Of a stretch of 64,000 nt of DNA, positions 28,180 through 38,145 are shown piece after piece (position 1 is the first letter of the stretch; every line of letters starts with the position of its first letter). The translations under genes were made by a program, and so were the position numbers. This stretch comes from Arthrobacter sp. MMS18-M83. GTDB taxonomy: Bacteria > Actinomycetota > Actinomycetes > Actinomycetales > Micrococcaceae. The notes below the pieces were generated by a model. It made no database searches, was not told the origin of the DNA, and worked only from the letters and a program-made list of their open reading frames with translations. The stretch is from assembly GCF_026683955.1 (NCBI RefSeq), contig NZ_CP113343.1:3720001-3784000 (forward strand). Reading direction: 5' to 3'.

Positions 28180-30012
28180 CTAGGATTCACCGCCTGTGAG
28201 CTGTGATTTGCCTGGGGCATACCACCGGGTGTGGTCCGGTGTGTAGTGCTTGAGGCCAGCCCAGTCGTACTTATCATCGAATATTTGCACCGGAGGCGAT
28301 TTAGTGAAGTTTGACGCGTCGTCCCTGCTTCCAGTGCCGTCATACTTGGCGATGGCCGGGTACGGGTATACCGGTCGTGTCTTAGCCACTGTCTTGTCGG
28401 TGGCGCTGGTTTGGTAATTCACGACGACTTTGTCGGGGTGGGTGCCCGTTTCTGTCCATTCCATCATCGAGGTCAAGTAGTCAGCGGTCGCCGGCGTCGG
28501 GCCGGCGCCGCAGTGGTAGACGCCCGGGACCATGTAGAACGTTAGGAACTTGTCGGCGTTCTCAGCACCCATGTAGTCACGGACCGCGTTGTAGTAGTTC
28601 AACGCCATATACGGGGAAGCTCCAGGGTCGGCAGCGCCGGTCCATATCAGCAGCTTTCCCCCACGGGCAGCGAATTTACTGAGATCGGGATTCGTTGGAT
28701 CGTAAATGCCAGAGAGCTCGTTAAGCTTGTCGAACTCCTTCTTGGTGAACTCCAGGTTCTTGTACGTGATTCCCGTCGGGGCGTCAAAGCTGCTCATGTA
28801 GTTCGGAAAATCAAAAGACCACTGCGCGTCCCCTACCGTGGCGGGGGAAAGGATGACAGTAGGGTCGCTCGGAACCATTGACCCTATCCAGCCCAATTCC
28901 GATCCGTATGGCATGTCACCAGCAGAGAGGTGCATGCCCTTCGAATCGACCGGACCTGACCACAGCTTATTGACGACATCTGCTTGCCCGGCGGTAAGAC
29001 ATTCTGGGCCATCGGCCCCTTTGCAGATCAGGGTACGGGCATCAAGACTGCAGGCGCGCGGGTCCTGCACCATGTCGCCCTGCCCGCCGGCAAGGGTTCC
29101 GCAGGCGCTAAGGACGGACTGGTGCAAGGCGGGGATCTTGTCTGCAGTTAGGATGGCCCGTCCGGAGGGATCAGTGTTTACCCGCACGTTCCATGCGTGG
29201 TAAAAGGTGTTCGTGGCAACCTCGTCGATGACCGGCGCCCCGACGACGACACCGTCATAGTCGTCGGGGTAGCGCTGGACTTCCTGCAGTCCCTCACGTC
29301 CGCCATCCGAACAGCCAGCGAAATATGAGAACCGGGGGCCCTTATTGTAAAAGGCCTGAATCAGGGCTTTGGTGGCAAGGGTGGTCTTGTGCATCCCCTG
29401 GTAGGCGAAGTCAGCAACAGCTCCGGGATTGCCCACGGCCCATAGCCCATCGGCAAACAATGTCCCCGATTTGGTGTGCCCGAGATCGGTCGACGCGGTA
29501 ACCATTTCACCCGAAGCCGCCGGCTCACATCCCTGAGTCGATGCCGGAGACGTCGCGGTCGAGACGCGGCCGCAGTAACCACCGCAACCGAGCATAAGGA
29601 AGCGCTGGGTCCAGCCGGAAATCGGCAGCTTCACTTCAAAACGTACCTGGGAACTGACATAGCCCTTGACGAGGCAGTAGTCCTGAGGATTAGTGTCGCT
29701 CTTTTGGACAACGGTCGCCGAATCAAGACGCGTCGGTGCGCCTTGAACGGCGGTGTAGTCTCCGGACAATAGATCGGTGCATGCTTTCTCAGCCGGAACA
29801 GCCGGAAGGCTTTGAATACCGGTCGTCATTGTAGCGGTCGAAACAGAGGAAGCTGACGCAATGCTTTGGTCTGCGGCTGCCGGAACAATACTTCCGGCTG
29901 CCGCAAGGCATAGTGTCGTGAAAAGAATTGTGCAACGGAATATATCTACAGGTCTAAACACCGGATATCTCCTTTTACTGGCGTTGCGGTGAACAAGGTG
30001 GCTCCTTTTCAT
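28180..30012 (-). CDS. Secreted tannase/feruloyl-esterase-family hydrolase
   Basis: A 610-residue alpha/beta hydrolase of the tannase/feruloyl esterase family, which cuts galloyl, feruloyl or caffeoyl esters. The CS-D-HC signature is visible: nucleophile S235 within FAGCSDGGREG, a candidate Asp in WTGAADPGASPY, and His-Cys in GVYHCGAGPTP; the two Cys next to Ser and His normally form the disulfide that holds the triad. An N-terminal hydrophobic stretch after basic residues (about 22-48, ending PAAADQ) is a probable signal peptide, so it acts outside the cytoplasm. The ATG at 30010-30012 is chosen by this signal peptide. It stands alone, with a paired operator motif about 260-290 bp upstream. 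Confidence 0.87.
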   Translation of the reverse strand: MKRSHLVHRNASKRRYPVFRPVDIFRCTILFTTLCLAAAGSIVPAAADQSIASASSVSTATMTTGIQSLPAVPAEKACTDLLSGDYTAVQGAPTRLDSATVVQKSDTNPQDYCLVKGYVSSQVRFEVKLPISGWTQRFLMLGCGGYCGRVSTATSPASTQGCEPAASGEMVTASTDLGHTKSGTLFADGLWAVGNPGAVADFAYQGMHKTTLATKALIQAFYNKGPRFSYFAGCSDGGREGLQEVQRYPDDYDGVVVGAPVIDEVATNTFYHAWNVRVNTDPSGRAILTADKIPALHQSVLSACGTLAGGQGDMVQDPRACSLDARTLICKGADGPECLTAGQADVVNKLWSGPVDSKGMHLSAGDMPYGSELGWIGSMVPSDPTVILSPATVGDAQWSFDFPNYMSSFDAPTGITYKNLEFTKKEFDKLNELSGIYDPTNPDLSKFAARGGKLLIWTGAADPGASPYMALNYYNAVRDYMGAENADKFLTFYMVPGVYHCGAGPTPATADYLTSMMEWTETGTHPDKVVVNYQTSATDKTVAKTRPVYPYPAIAKYDGTGSRDDASNFTKSPPVQIFDDKYDWAGLKHYTPDHTRWYAPGKSQLTGGES

Positions 30013-30268
30013 AGTTCCGGCTAGAGGTTTTCCTGAGAGTCGCTCCCCATCAGGTGCTCGTGCATCATTTGAGGCGCACGAGCTCCAGGGTCGCCAGAAA
30101 GCGTTCCCGGGTGGCAGGGGGCCCCTGCAGGGGCGGCGGTGCTGGCGGCAGTCCAGGTCACCGCTTCTTGTGCAAGTGGCATTCTTTGGGGCCGCCAATT
30201 TGTCCTTCATCAGAAAGGTCGTCGTGGGCCTTTCCGCGATGAAGGGTGATAGTGAGCGCCACGGCAGT

Positions 30269-30300
30269 TGTGCGGTAAGCGCACACATGTGCGGATAGCG
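30269..30300. promoter_or_regulatory. Paired operator-like motif upstream of the tannase gene (TGTGCGGTAAGCG / TGTGCGGATAGCG)
   Basis: TGTGCGGTAAGCG (30269-30281) and TGTGCGGATAGCG (30288-30300) repeat the pattern and the 19-bp step of the pair at 25871-25902. They sit 257-288 bp before the tannase start, so the tannase leader would be long or its promoter lies between. Shared control with the MHS/aroE-like divergon is inferred. Confidence 0.65.
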
Positions 30301-30704
30301 GTAGTTGCGAGCCTACTAGGCGGTGAGACAGATCACAACCATGGTCCATTGGCTGTAACAGCGAAAGGCCATACCGCCACAGCGGCGTAGCGCATACCGG
30401 AAGACCCGGGACCTACCTCGCCCGGGTTCACCAGCCCGTTCATTCAGGCAACCGCAAACGACATTTGACGTTGTCCTGTGCTAGATCACAGGGCTATCTC
30501 GGTGCTCAGTACCCCGCCTGCGGCCTTTCAGATGGACCGGTTGGGGTGATGCCTTCGGTGACGCTGCGGACTGTAACCCTTTGGTGTTCCAGGTCATCGA
30601 CTAAAGCCAGCGGGTTGCCGCTGCGAAACCTTCATCTCGACGATGTAGGTCTGTCATGGTCATCCGTCTTTGTTGGACCATGGGGGCTTCACGTCCGGTG
30701 CTGG
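30301..30704. other. Intergenic region with a recombinase scrap
   Basis: About 400 bp upstream of the tannase gene and downstream of a LysR gene. Apart from the resolvase-like fragment at 30506-30607 nothing is recognised. Confidence 0.5.
30506..30607 (-). pseudogene. Serine recombinase (resolvase) fragment
   Basis: Thirty-three codons ending in a stop read ALVDDLEHQRVTVRSVTEGI and then TPTGPSERP. This matches the segment of the resolvase/invertase catalytic domain usually written as LV..L...GV.FRSLTE.IDT.TP.GR. Neither flank continues the domain, so this is a small relic. It marks this spacer as a former mobile-element insertion site. Confidence 0.5.
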
Positions 30705-31604
30705 TCATGGAACAGGCGGTGGTGCGTGGGTAAGCTCTTGGGCTAATTTCAGGACGTTCTTGAGGGCGGGAGTCTCTGTGCCGGTCTTCCAGACGATGCT
30801 GTTCTGCACGATGTATTCCTCGGCCAGGGGCCGCATCACGAGTCCTTGGGCCGTGGTATGTCCGGCGCCAGTGGTCGCAAAGGCGAGACCGACTTTGGCA
30901 TTGATGAGCGCGGAAAGTGTCATGCCGTCGGCTACTTCGATGATTTTTGCGGGGGAAAAGCCTGCACGGTCGCAGGCTTCCTCTGCCATGCTTCTGATGG
31001 TCCAACCCGGCGCCTGGAAAATCAGAACCAGAGTCTCATTCTTTAACGCCAGGGTTGGCACCTTGGCCAGGTGCGCCAGCGGATGGTCCTGCGGCATCAA
31101 AACGCCAAGGTGTCCGGGCCAAATTGTCCGCCAGCTGATGCCCTCTCCCCGGACTGGACCTCCCACCAGGCCGATGTCCAGATCCTGCTTTTCCACCTTT
31201 TTGATGACTTCAGGATTTCGCCTGGAGCTGTCAATAATGAGCTCCATATTCGGGTAGTGCCTGTCAACCGCGCGGACGAGGGTCACGAGATGGTCCGACG
31301 TGAATCCGGAGTTGAACCCTATCCGGATTTTACCGAATTCCCCCGTACCTGCGTTGCGGGCTTGGCCGCCGGCAGCTTCAATCGCCCGTAGTGCGGCGCG
31401 GCACGGCTCCAGGAATGCATCGCCGGCATCCGTGAGCCTGACAGTGCGCTTGTTGCGTTCGAACAGCTGAATGCCAAGGTGGCGTTCCAGGTGGAAGATC
31501 TGTTGACTTACGGCAGGCTGCGCGATGTGAAGCCGTTGAGCGGCCCGTCCGAAATTGAGCTCCTCCGCCACCGCGATAAACGCCTTCATCCATCGTATTT
31601 CCAT
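30705..31604 (-). CDS. LysR-family transcriptional regulator
   Basis: A 299-residue LysR protein starting MEIRWMKAFIAVAEELNFGR; HTH segment AAQRLHIAQPAVSQQIFHLE and wing QLFERNKRTVRLT. The ATG at 31602-31604 has GGAGG six bases upstream. It is divergent from the double-esterase/ABC transporter operon beginning at 31748, with a 143-bp spacer, so it is the likely regulator of that operon (inference). The spacer holds AT-rich sequence around 31636-31690 suited to a LysR promoter. Confidence 0.86.
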   Translation of the reverse strand: MEIRWMKAFIAVAEELNFGRAAQRLHIAQPAVSQQIFHLERHLGIQLFERNKRTVRLTDAGDAFLEPCRAALRAIEAAGGQARNAGTGEFGKIRIGFNSGFTSDHLVTLVRAVDRHYPNMELIIDSSRRNPEVIKKVEKQDLDIGLVGGPVRGEGISWRTIWPGHLGVLMPQDHPLAHLAKVPTLALKNETLVLIFQAPGWTIRSMAEEACDRAGFSPAKIIEVADGMTLSALINAKVGLAFATTGAGHTTAQGLVMRPLAEEYIVQNSIVWKTGTETPALKNVLKLAQELTHAPPPVP

Positions 31605-31747
31605 CCGGCCTCCGTACGGCATCCCCCGACTGATAAGCGTAGGTTATTGCTCTGCTCGGTTTTTTGTCTTGGACACTTATCTTCGCATTGGTGAGGCTTA
31701 TCTGTACAAGAGTGATGGATGACACATGAAGGCAGGAAAGCGTGAGC

Positions 31748-33577
31748 ATGACAGCTACCACAGAACCCGGGCCGCTGAGCGATGGCAGTGCCGCCTTTCC
31801 GCATCCGGGCCCGGTCAGGGGATCCGGCGGTGAGATCCGGCACGAGAGCATCGTCTATTCGTGCGAAGCCGGTTACCGGCCACTCTTTTTGGATCTGCGC
31901 GTGCCAAAGTCAGCTACCTCTGACTACCCGTGCCCGCTGGTGATTTGGGTTCACGGCGGGGGCTGGATGCACGGCTCGCGCCGTCGGCAGGCCCCAAACC
32001 TACACCGGAACCGCGTGATTGAACGCATCGTTGAAGCGGGTTTTGCCGTAGCTCTGGTGGACTACCGTCTGGCCAAAGAAGCTGCCTTTCCCGCTCAAAC
32101 TCTGGATTTGAAAGCTGCCGTACGGTGGCTGCGGGGGCACGCCTCCGAGTTCCACCTTGATCCCCGCCGGTTTGCCCTTTGGGGTGAATCCGCCGGCGCA
32201 CACCTGGCGCTCATGGCCTCATTCTGCGACACGTTCGACGACGAGCGGAGCGGCGAGTTCCGTGGCGAATCCGAAGCGATACAGGCAGTCATTGACTGGT
32301 ATGGCCCCGCAGACCTCACCACAGCTATCGGTACGACGGGGGCTGCCGACTCAGAAGAAACAGGTGCCTCGGGCGAACACCCGGTGGGGACACTCCTGGC
32401 AGGAAGCACTTGGACGGCGGAGGATCTGTCCCCGCTTCGCCATGTCCGCGCCGATGCTCCGCCAGTCTTCATCGCCCATGGCCGGGACGACCGGCAAGTG
32501 GACGTGGAGCAGAGCCGGCGCTTTCACGAAGCCCTCGTAAAAGCCGGGGCCACCACGGAATATCTGGAGACGGCAGGAGATCACGTCTTTGTAGGGGCGG
32601 AGGTACTTTCCGAGGTAACTGACAGCTCCCTGGACTTCCTGCGGAAGCACCTGGGTCCAGGCACCATCAGCGGTCTTGACCCGGCCATTATCGCAATGGA
32701 AAAGGCCATGGCCGATTCCGGAGACTACCCGATATTCGTTGATTCCCGGAGCAGCCCCGTGGACGCCGCCACGGCACGCGCCAGAGGAGTGCGCCTGCGT
32801 GATAGTTTTTATCCCCCGCAGTTCTTCGACGTTGAAGCCGTCACCGACGAGACGATCACGGGACCGGCCGGAGAAATCCGCATCCGGATCCAAAAGCCCT
32901 TGGGCGGCAGTGATGCCACGGTGATCTATTTTCATGGCGGAGGGTGGATCATCGGTGACCTCGATTCACACCAGGCCAATGCCAGCAGGATCGCCGCGCA
33001 GTCCAAAGCGCATGTCATTCAAGTGGATTACCGGCTGGCGCCGGAGCATCCCTTCCCCGCAGGAGTCGAGGACGTCCTCGCTGCCCTCGATTGGGTGATT
33101 ACGAATATTGAACGGTTCGGCGGCAACCCGGCAAAGCTGGTGGTGGCAGGTGACAGCGCCGGCGGGAACTTGGCGGCCGTCGCTGCCCAGCACTGCAGGG
33201 AACAGGGCATCCGGTTGGCCGCCCAGTTCCTCATTTACCCCGCCACCGACCTGTCCGTCAGCATGGATGGCGGGGTTGAGAGCCAGTATCTAGGCCCAGA
33301 AGCGCCGTCTCTGGCTTCGAACCCGCGAGTGTCGCCGGCGTTGGCGGGGCGCCTGGATGGCTTGGCTCCCGCGGTCATCGGCGTCGGAGTCCACGACTTC
33401 CTGTACCAGGACAACGTCCGATACGCCCGAAAGCTGGCAGACGCTGGCGTAACTGTCGTTTTCCGACAGTACCCGACCCTGAATCACGGGTTCTTCAGCT
33501 ATGGCAACGTCTCGACCGCCGCGGACAAGGCCGCTGAACAGATGTGCCAGGACCTGTACCGCATCCTGCATTCCTGA
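31748..33577 (+). CDS. Two-domain esterase (tandem alpha/beta hydrolases)
   Basis: A 609-residue protein with two complete alpha/beta-hydrolase domains. Domain 1 (about 1-300, BD-FAE/esterase type): oxyanion HGGGW at 69-73, nucleophile S148 in WGESAGAH, Asp near 248 in HGRDDRQV, His 279 in AGDHVF. Domain 2 (about 345-609, hormone-sensitive-lipase type): HGGGW near 397, S470 in AGDSAGGN, Asp 550 in VGVHDFL, His 580 in TLNHGFF. Both triads look intact. No signal peptide is seen, so it acts in the cytoplasm. ATG at 31748 has AGGAAAG upstream; a GTG six bases earlier is possible. It heads the operon with the ABC importer, so the importer probably brings in the ester that it cuts (inference). Confidence 0.87.
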   Translation: MTATTEPGPLSDGSAAFPHPGPVRGSGGEIRHESIVYSCEAGYRPLFLDLRVPKSATSDYPCPLVIWVHGGGWMHGSRRRQAPNLHRNRVIERIVEAGFAVALVDYRLAKEAAFPAQTLDLKAAVRWLRGHASEFHLDPRRFALWGESAGAHLALMASFCDTFDDERSGEFRGESEAIQAVIDWYGPADLTTAIGTTGAADSEETGASGEHPVGTLLAGSTWTAEDLSPLRHVRADAPPVFIAHGRDDRQVDVEQSRRFHEALVKAGATTEYLETAGDHVFVGAEVLSEVTDSSLDFLRKHLGPGTISGLDPAIIAMEKAMADSGDYPIFVDSRSSPVDAATARARGVRLRDSFYPPQFFDVEAVTDETITGPAGEIRIRIQKPLGGSDATVIYFHGGGWIIGDLDSHQANASRIAAQSKAHVIQVDYRLAPEHPFPAGVEDVLAALDWVITNIERFGGNPAKLVVAGDSAGGNLAAVAAQHCREQGIRLAAQFLIYPATDLSVSMDGGVESQYLGPEAPSLASNPRVSPALAGRLDGLAPAVIGVGVHDFLYQDNVRYARKLADAGVTVVFRQYPTLNHGFFSYGNVSTAADKAAEQMCQDLYRILHS

Positions 33578-33634
33578 CCTGCGCGGCCGGCGTTGCCCAT
33601 GACTTCCGTTCCAGTTACTCAAAGAAGAGGAAAA

Positions 33635-35215
33635 ATGAAACAGCACACATCCCTCCGGCTGCGCCGGGCAACTGCAGCCCTCGCCGCCCTCGCGGCCTCG
33701 GCCCTGGCGTTGTCCGGTTGCGGCGGAAGCGCAGGTTCTCCGGGCGGTACCTCTGGGGCCGGTAGTGGGCAGGTTCTGACCGTGTCCAATACCTTCGCTC
33801 CGATCAGCATGGATCCTGCCCTCAGCGGCAACGGTCGTGCCGGAACCATGCTCCAGCCTGCCTACGAACCACTTGTGCGCACCGGCGCCGATGGCAAACT
33901 TGAGCCAGCGCTTGCCGAGTCGTGGAACGTGGCACCGGACAATATGTCCGTGACCTTCAAACTGCGGGACAATGCGAAGTTCAGCGACGGCGAGCCCGTC
34001 ACCGCTGAGGCAGCCAAGAAATCCATCGAATACTGGGTCTCGAAAAAGGGTCCCTTCGCTGTGAACCTGGCCACCCTGGAGTCCGTGACAGTGAACGGGG
34101 AATTCGAGTTCACCGTCAAAGTGAGCGCACCGAACCCGGATCTGGCCAGCATCTTCAACACCTACTGGCTTGCAGGAGATTTGATCAGTCCCAAAGCGCT
34201 GGCCACACCGGATGTCCTGGGCACCGAAACCCATGGCGCCGGCCCGTACGTGCTCGATACCGGCGCTACCATTACCGGCAAGTCCTACACCTACCTGCCA
34301 AATAAGAACTACTACGATCCGACCAAGATCCATTGGGACAAGGTTGTCATCAGTGTTTACGAGGACCAGAACTCCGCCGTCCAGGCCTTCAAGGCCGGCC
34401 AGCTAAAGGTCATGGTCAGCGACCCGATCACTGCCAATGCCAATAAGGCCGGCCTGGCCCAGGGAGCACGCATCGTCTCGGATCCGGTCCAGTGGACCGG
34501 TCTGATCATTAACGACCGCACCGGGGAAGTCAACAAACCCCTGGGGGACGTGAAGGTCCGACAGGCCATCAACTACGGCATTGACCGTTCTCTGGTGACT
34601 CAGGCCCTGTTCGGCGATTTCGGCACCCCTACCTCGCAACTGCAGGTCAAAGGCTTCACCGGCTATGACGAGACCAATGACAAGAAATACCCCTACGACC
34701 CGGAGAAGGCCAAAGCTTTGCTGGCCGAGGCCGGCTATCCGGGCGGAATCACCATCGATGTCGGCTATGTCAAAAACACGCTGAACTCTACACAGGCCCA
34801 AGCCATTGCCGGGCAGTTGGAAAAGATCGGCGTGAAGTTGAACATCACGGAGGTCCAGAACTTTGGTGAGCTGAATACCCGAATGGCACAGAAGAAATTC
34901 GGAGCGATCATCGCCCAATCGAACTCCGGAACGCCGTTCATGGCGAAGTTCCAGACCCTCGACCCGAACGGTTCCTACAACTACTACCACTCACAGGATC
35001 CGGAGCTGACAGCCCTGATTAACGCCGCGGCGGCCAAACCGGCCGCCGATTCCGAAGAAGCCTGGAAGAAGGTTCAGGGGCGGGTCGCCGACCTGGCCTG
35101 GTTCGCCATGACCTCTGCCCTGAATGTGAGCTACTTCGTGGCTCAAGGCGTGGACGTTCCGCAGCCTGGCCAGAGCCTGATCATCGACATGGCACTCGTC
35201 AAACCGGCCACCTAA
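33635..35215 (+). CDS. ABC transporter substrate-binding lipoprotein (SBP family 5)
   Basis: A 526-residue extracellular solute-binding protein, family 5 (peptide/nickel/opine and other large substrates). The lipoprotein signal has a basic N-terminus, a hydrophobic stretch and lipobox LALSGC with C29 lipidated; ATG at 33635 is preceded by AGAGGA. Family features: SMDPALSGNG near the N-terminus, YEPLVRTGADGKLEPALAES, VTFKLRDNAKFSDGEPVTAE. It follows the two-domain esterase by 57 bp. The family binds oligopeptides and also glycosides and plant-derived compounds, so an ester conjugate is a reasonable ligand (inference). Confidence 0.9.
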   Translation: MKQHTSLRLRRATAALAALAASALALSGCGGSAGSPGGTSGAGSGQVLTVSNTFAPISMDPALSGNGRAGTMLQPAYEPLVRTGADGKLEPALAESWNVAPDNMSVTFKLRDNAKFSDGEPVTAEAAKKSIEYWVSKKGPFAVNLATLESVTVNGEFEFTVKVSAPNPDLASIFNTYWLAGDLISPKALATPDVLGTETHGAGPYVLDTGATITGKSYTYLPNKNYYDPTKIHWDKVVISVYEDQNSAVQAFKAGQLKVMVSDPITANANKAGLAQGARIVSDPVQWTGLIINDRTGEVNKPLGDVKVRQAINYGIDRSLVTQALFGDFGTPTSQLQVKGFTGYDETNDKKYPYDPEKAKALLAEAGYPGGITIDVGYVKNTLNSTQAQAIAGQLEKIGVKLNITEVQNFGELNTRMAQKKFGAIIAQSNSGTPFMAKFQTLDPNGSYNYYHSQDPELTALINAAAAKPAADSEEAWKKVQGRVADLAWFAMTSALNVSYFVAQGVDVPQPGQSLIIDMALVKPAT

Positions 35216-35242
35216 CGGGTCGCCACCCCTAACTTAGGCCGT

Positions 35243-35277
35243 GTGGGTTCCGGCCGCGAAGTCTGGCCGGAACCCAC
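35243..35277 (+). terminator. Strong 13-bp hairpin between binding-protein and permease genes
   Basis: Perfect inverted repeat GTGGGTTCCGGCC / GGCCGGAACCCAC with a 9-nt loop, 28 bp after the stop of the binding protein and 66 bp before the permease ATG. There is no U-run. In ABC operons such hairpins usually protect the 3' end of the binding-protein message or partly terminate it, so that the binding protein is made in excess over the membrane parts. Confidence 0.65.
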
Positions 35278-35342
35278 AGCACCGGCACCATATTTTCCCT
35301 GGCAGCCCGCTGCAGAGCCTGGCTTCCCGAAGGAGACACCAC

Positions 35343-36281
35343 ATGCTACGCCTGATACTCCATCGGCTTCTGTTGTCGATTCCACTGATTTTCGTTGTCA
35401 CGTTCCTCACGTTCTTCCTTAACGCGCTGGCCCCTGGCGATCTGGCCCAGACGATACTTCAGGGCCAAGGTTCACCGGAGCAAGTCGCTGCGCTCCGGGC
35501 CCAGCTGGGCCTGGATGAGCCGCTGTTGTCCCAATACGGTGCCTGGGCAGGACAGGCGCTGCAGGGCAACCTCGGTAAGTCGATTTTCACGGGGGAAAGC
35601 GTGGCGCACCTGCTGAACAGCAGGATCGGGGTGACCTTGTCCATTATGGCCGGTGTTTTCGTCATCTGCCTGGTGGCGGGGGTTAGTCTCGGGGTGCTCA
35701 GTGCCTTGCGCGGCGGATTCATCGGTCGTTTCATCGATGTGTTGTCCCTGGGCGGCCTGGTCTTTCCTTCCTTCTGGGTGGCGCTGGTGTTCATCTCTTT
35801 CTTCGCCGTGACACTGCGCTGGTTCCCTGCCACCGGATATACCCCGTTTGCGGACTCTCCGACCAAATGGTTGGCGGGTTTGGTGCTGCCGGTCTTCGCA
35901 GTGGCCCTGCATTCCATCACAGGGGTGGCCAAGCAGACCCGTGACGCCATGTCAGATGTTCTGGCCCGTGACTTCATCCGCAGCCTGCGGGCATCCGGCT
36001 TGTCCTCCGGCACGATCATTTTCAAGCATGCGCTGCGCAACGCGTCGTTGCCGCTCGTCACCGTAATGGGCCTGGTCATGGTGGGTGCAATCACCGGCAC
36101 GGTCTTTGTGGAGCAGATTTTCGTCTTGCCGGGGGTGGGCAGCCTCGCAGTCCAGGCCACACAGCAGTTCGACATCTACCTGCTGCAGGGCGTGACTTTG
36201 TACTTCACCGTCCTGACCATCCTGATCAATCTCATCGTCGACCTCAGCTACGGCTGGCTCAACCCCAAGGTGCGTGTGTAA
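35343..36281 (+). CDS. ABC transporter permease (DppB/OppB type)
   Basis: A 312-residue membrane permease with about six helices: LLLSIPLIFVVTFLTFFLNA (TM1), then the FMAGVFVICL-like central helices. The EAA-type cytoplasmic loop DFIRSLRASGLSSGTIIFKH and the C-terminal FVEQIFVLPGVGSLAVQATQ are family hallmarks. ATG at 35343 follows GAAGGAGA. Its stop overlaps the start of the fused permease-ATPase gene (TAATG). Confidence 0.9.
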   Translation: MLRLILHRLLLSIPLIFVVTFLTFFLNALAPGDLAQTILQGQGSPEQVAALRAQLGLDEPLLSQYGAWAGQALQGNLGKSIFTGESVAHLLNSRIGVTLSIMAGVFVICLVAGVSLGVLSALRGGFIGRFIDVLSLGGLVFPSFWVALVFISFFAVTLRWFPATGYTPFADSPTKWLAGLVLPVFAVALHSITGVAKQTRDAMSDVLARDFIRSLRASGLSSGTIIFKHALRNASLPLVTVMGLVMVGAITGTVFVEQIFVLPGVGSLAVQATQQFDIYLLQGVTLYFTVLTILINLIVDLSYGWLNPKVRV

Positions 36282-38145
36282 TGAGCGAAGCAACCCGCAT
36301 GGAGGGAACGCTGTTCGCGGCCAAGCTGCCTGTTGTCCAGGACAAACCGTCCCGCTTCATGAACCGACTCTTCAAGAAACCCCTGGCCATCATTTCGATT
36401 GCATGGCTGATGATTGTTATCACCGCTGCTGTCCTGGCACCCACAATTGCTCCATTCGATCCACTGGAGCAGAACTTGTTGGACATCAAGAAATTACCGT
36501 CGGCGGTGCACTGGCTCGGCACTGACGCTTTCGGCCGCGATGTGCTATCCCGGCTGCTGCACGGTTCGCTGCCGACGATCATTGGTATTTTCCAGGCAGT
36601 CGCCGTCGCCTGTGTGCTGGGATTCATTCTGGGCCTGGCCGCCGGCTACTACGGTGGGTGGCTGGATAAGACCATCGGCCAGATCACCGACCTGCTGATG
36701 GCCCTGCCAGGATTGGTCATCCTGCTCTCGATCCTGGCGGTCTTCAACCGTGACATGACGGCAGCAATGGTCACCATGGGCATCATGGGCTGCGCCGGCA
36801 TCGCCCGGGTCATCCGCAGCTCAACCCTGAACGTGCGCGAAGAACTGTACATCGAGGCCGCGAAGATTTCAGGCCTGGGAGATAACGCGATTATCTTCCG
36901 GCACGTGGTGCCCCGCATCGTGGGACCCATGATCGTCCAGCTCTCAATGTTCGCTGCCATGGCCGTACTGACCCAGACCGGTATCAGCTTCCTGGGCCTG
37001 GGCGTCCAGCCCCCGGCACCTACCTGGGGAGGCATGGTGTACGAGGCGGCCGCCGCACTGAACGACTTTCCCTGGCTGCTGGTCCCGGCAGGAGCCACTA
37101 TCGCAGTAACCGTCCTCGCCTTCGGGCTCCTCGGGGACGCAGCGCGGGACGCCGCTGCCGAGGGCTGGACCAGGACCGCCCGCCGGCGGTCCCGACGGAC
37201 GAACACCCTGCACGCTGATGCCGCCACTGACGTGACCAAGTCCGCAGGCACGCCTGCTGTGCCGGAAGAACCTGCGTTCCTAACCGTACGCGGCCTGACG
37301 ATAGTGGCCCAGAATGCCAGCGAAGAGCGGGTGCTTGTACAAAGCCTGGATTTGGATCTCGATCGAGGCGAGACCCTCGGCATCGTCGGGGAATCAGGCT
37401 CCGGCAAGACCCTCTCCAGCTTGGCGCTCATGGGGCTGTTGCCGCTGGGAACCCGGGTCACTGCAGGCACTATGGTGCTGGATGGGCGCACTTATGACCT
37501 AAGCCGGGTCGATATGCTGCGCGCGCTGCGCGGCGCCACCATCGGGATGATCTTTCAGGAACCCATGGCGGCCCTGGATCCGTGCTTTACCGTGGAGCAC
37601 CATTTAGTCGAAGTGCTCCGCCGGCATACGAAGCTCTCCCGGACCGCGGCCAAGGCCCGTGCGGTGGAACTGCTTGAGCAGGTCAAGATCCCCAACCCTG
37701 CCGATGTCGCACAGCGCTACCCGCACCAGATTTCCGGAGGTATGGCGCAGCGGGTGGGCATTGCCCGCACGCTGGCCGCCAAGCCGAAGGTATTGCTGGC
37801 GGACGAGCCGACCACGGCCTTGGACGTGACGGTGCAGGCGGACATTTTGGACCTGCTCCGCGAACTGAGCACCACCGACAACATGGCCGTCATCCTGGTC
37901 ACCCACGACTGGGGTGTGGTGGCTGACATCTGCGACCGCGCGCTCGTTCTGTATCACGGCGAAACTCTGGAATCCGCTCCGGTGCGGAAAATCTTCAGTC
38001 ATCCGGAACACCCCTACACGAAGGCACTGCTGAAGGCGAACCCACACAACGCCGTCGTGGGCCAGCCGCTGCCCACCATCCAGGACTCTCTGGAAAACCT
38101 GCTGGCCGCCACGGGCGGACGCACCGAAGTGAAGGAGACCGTCGT

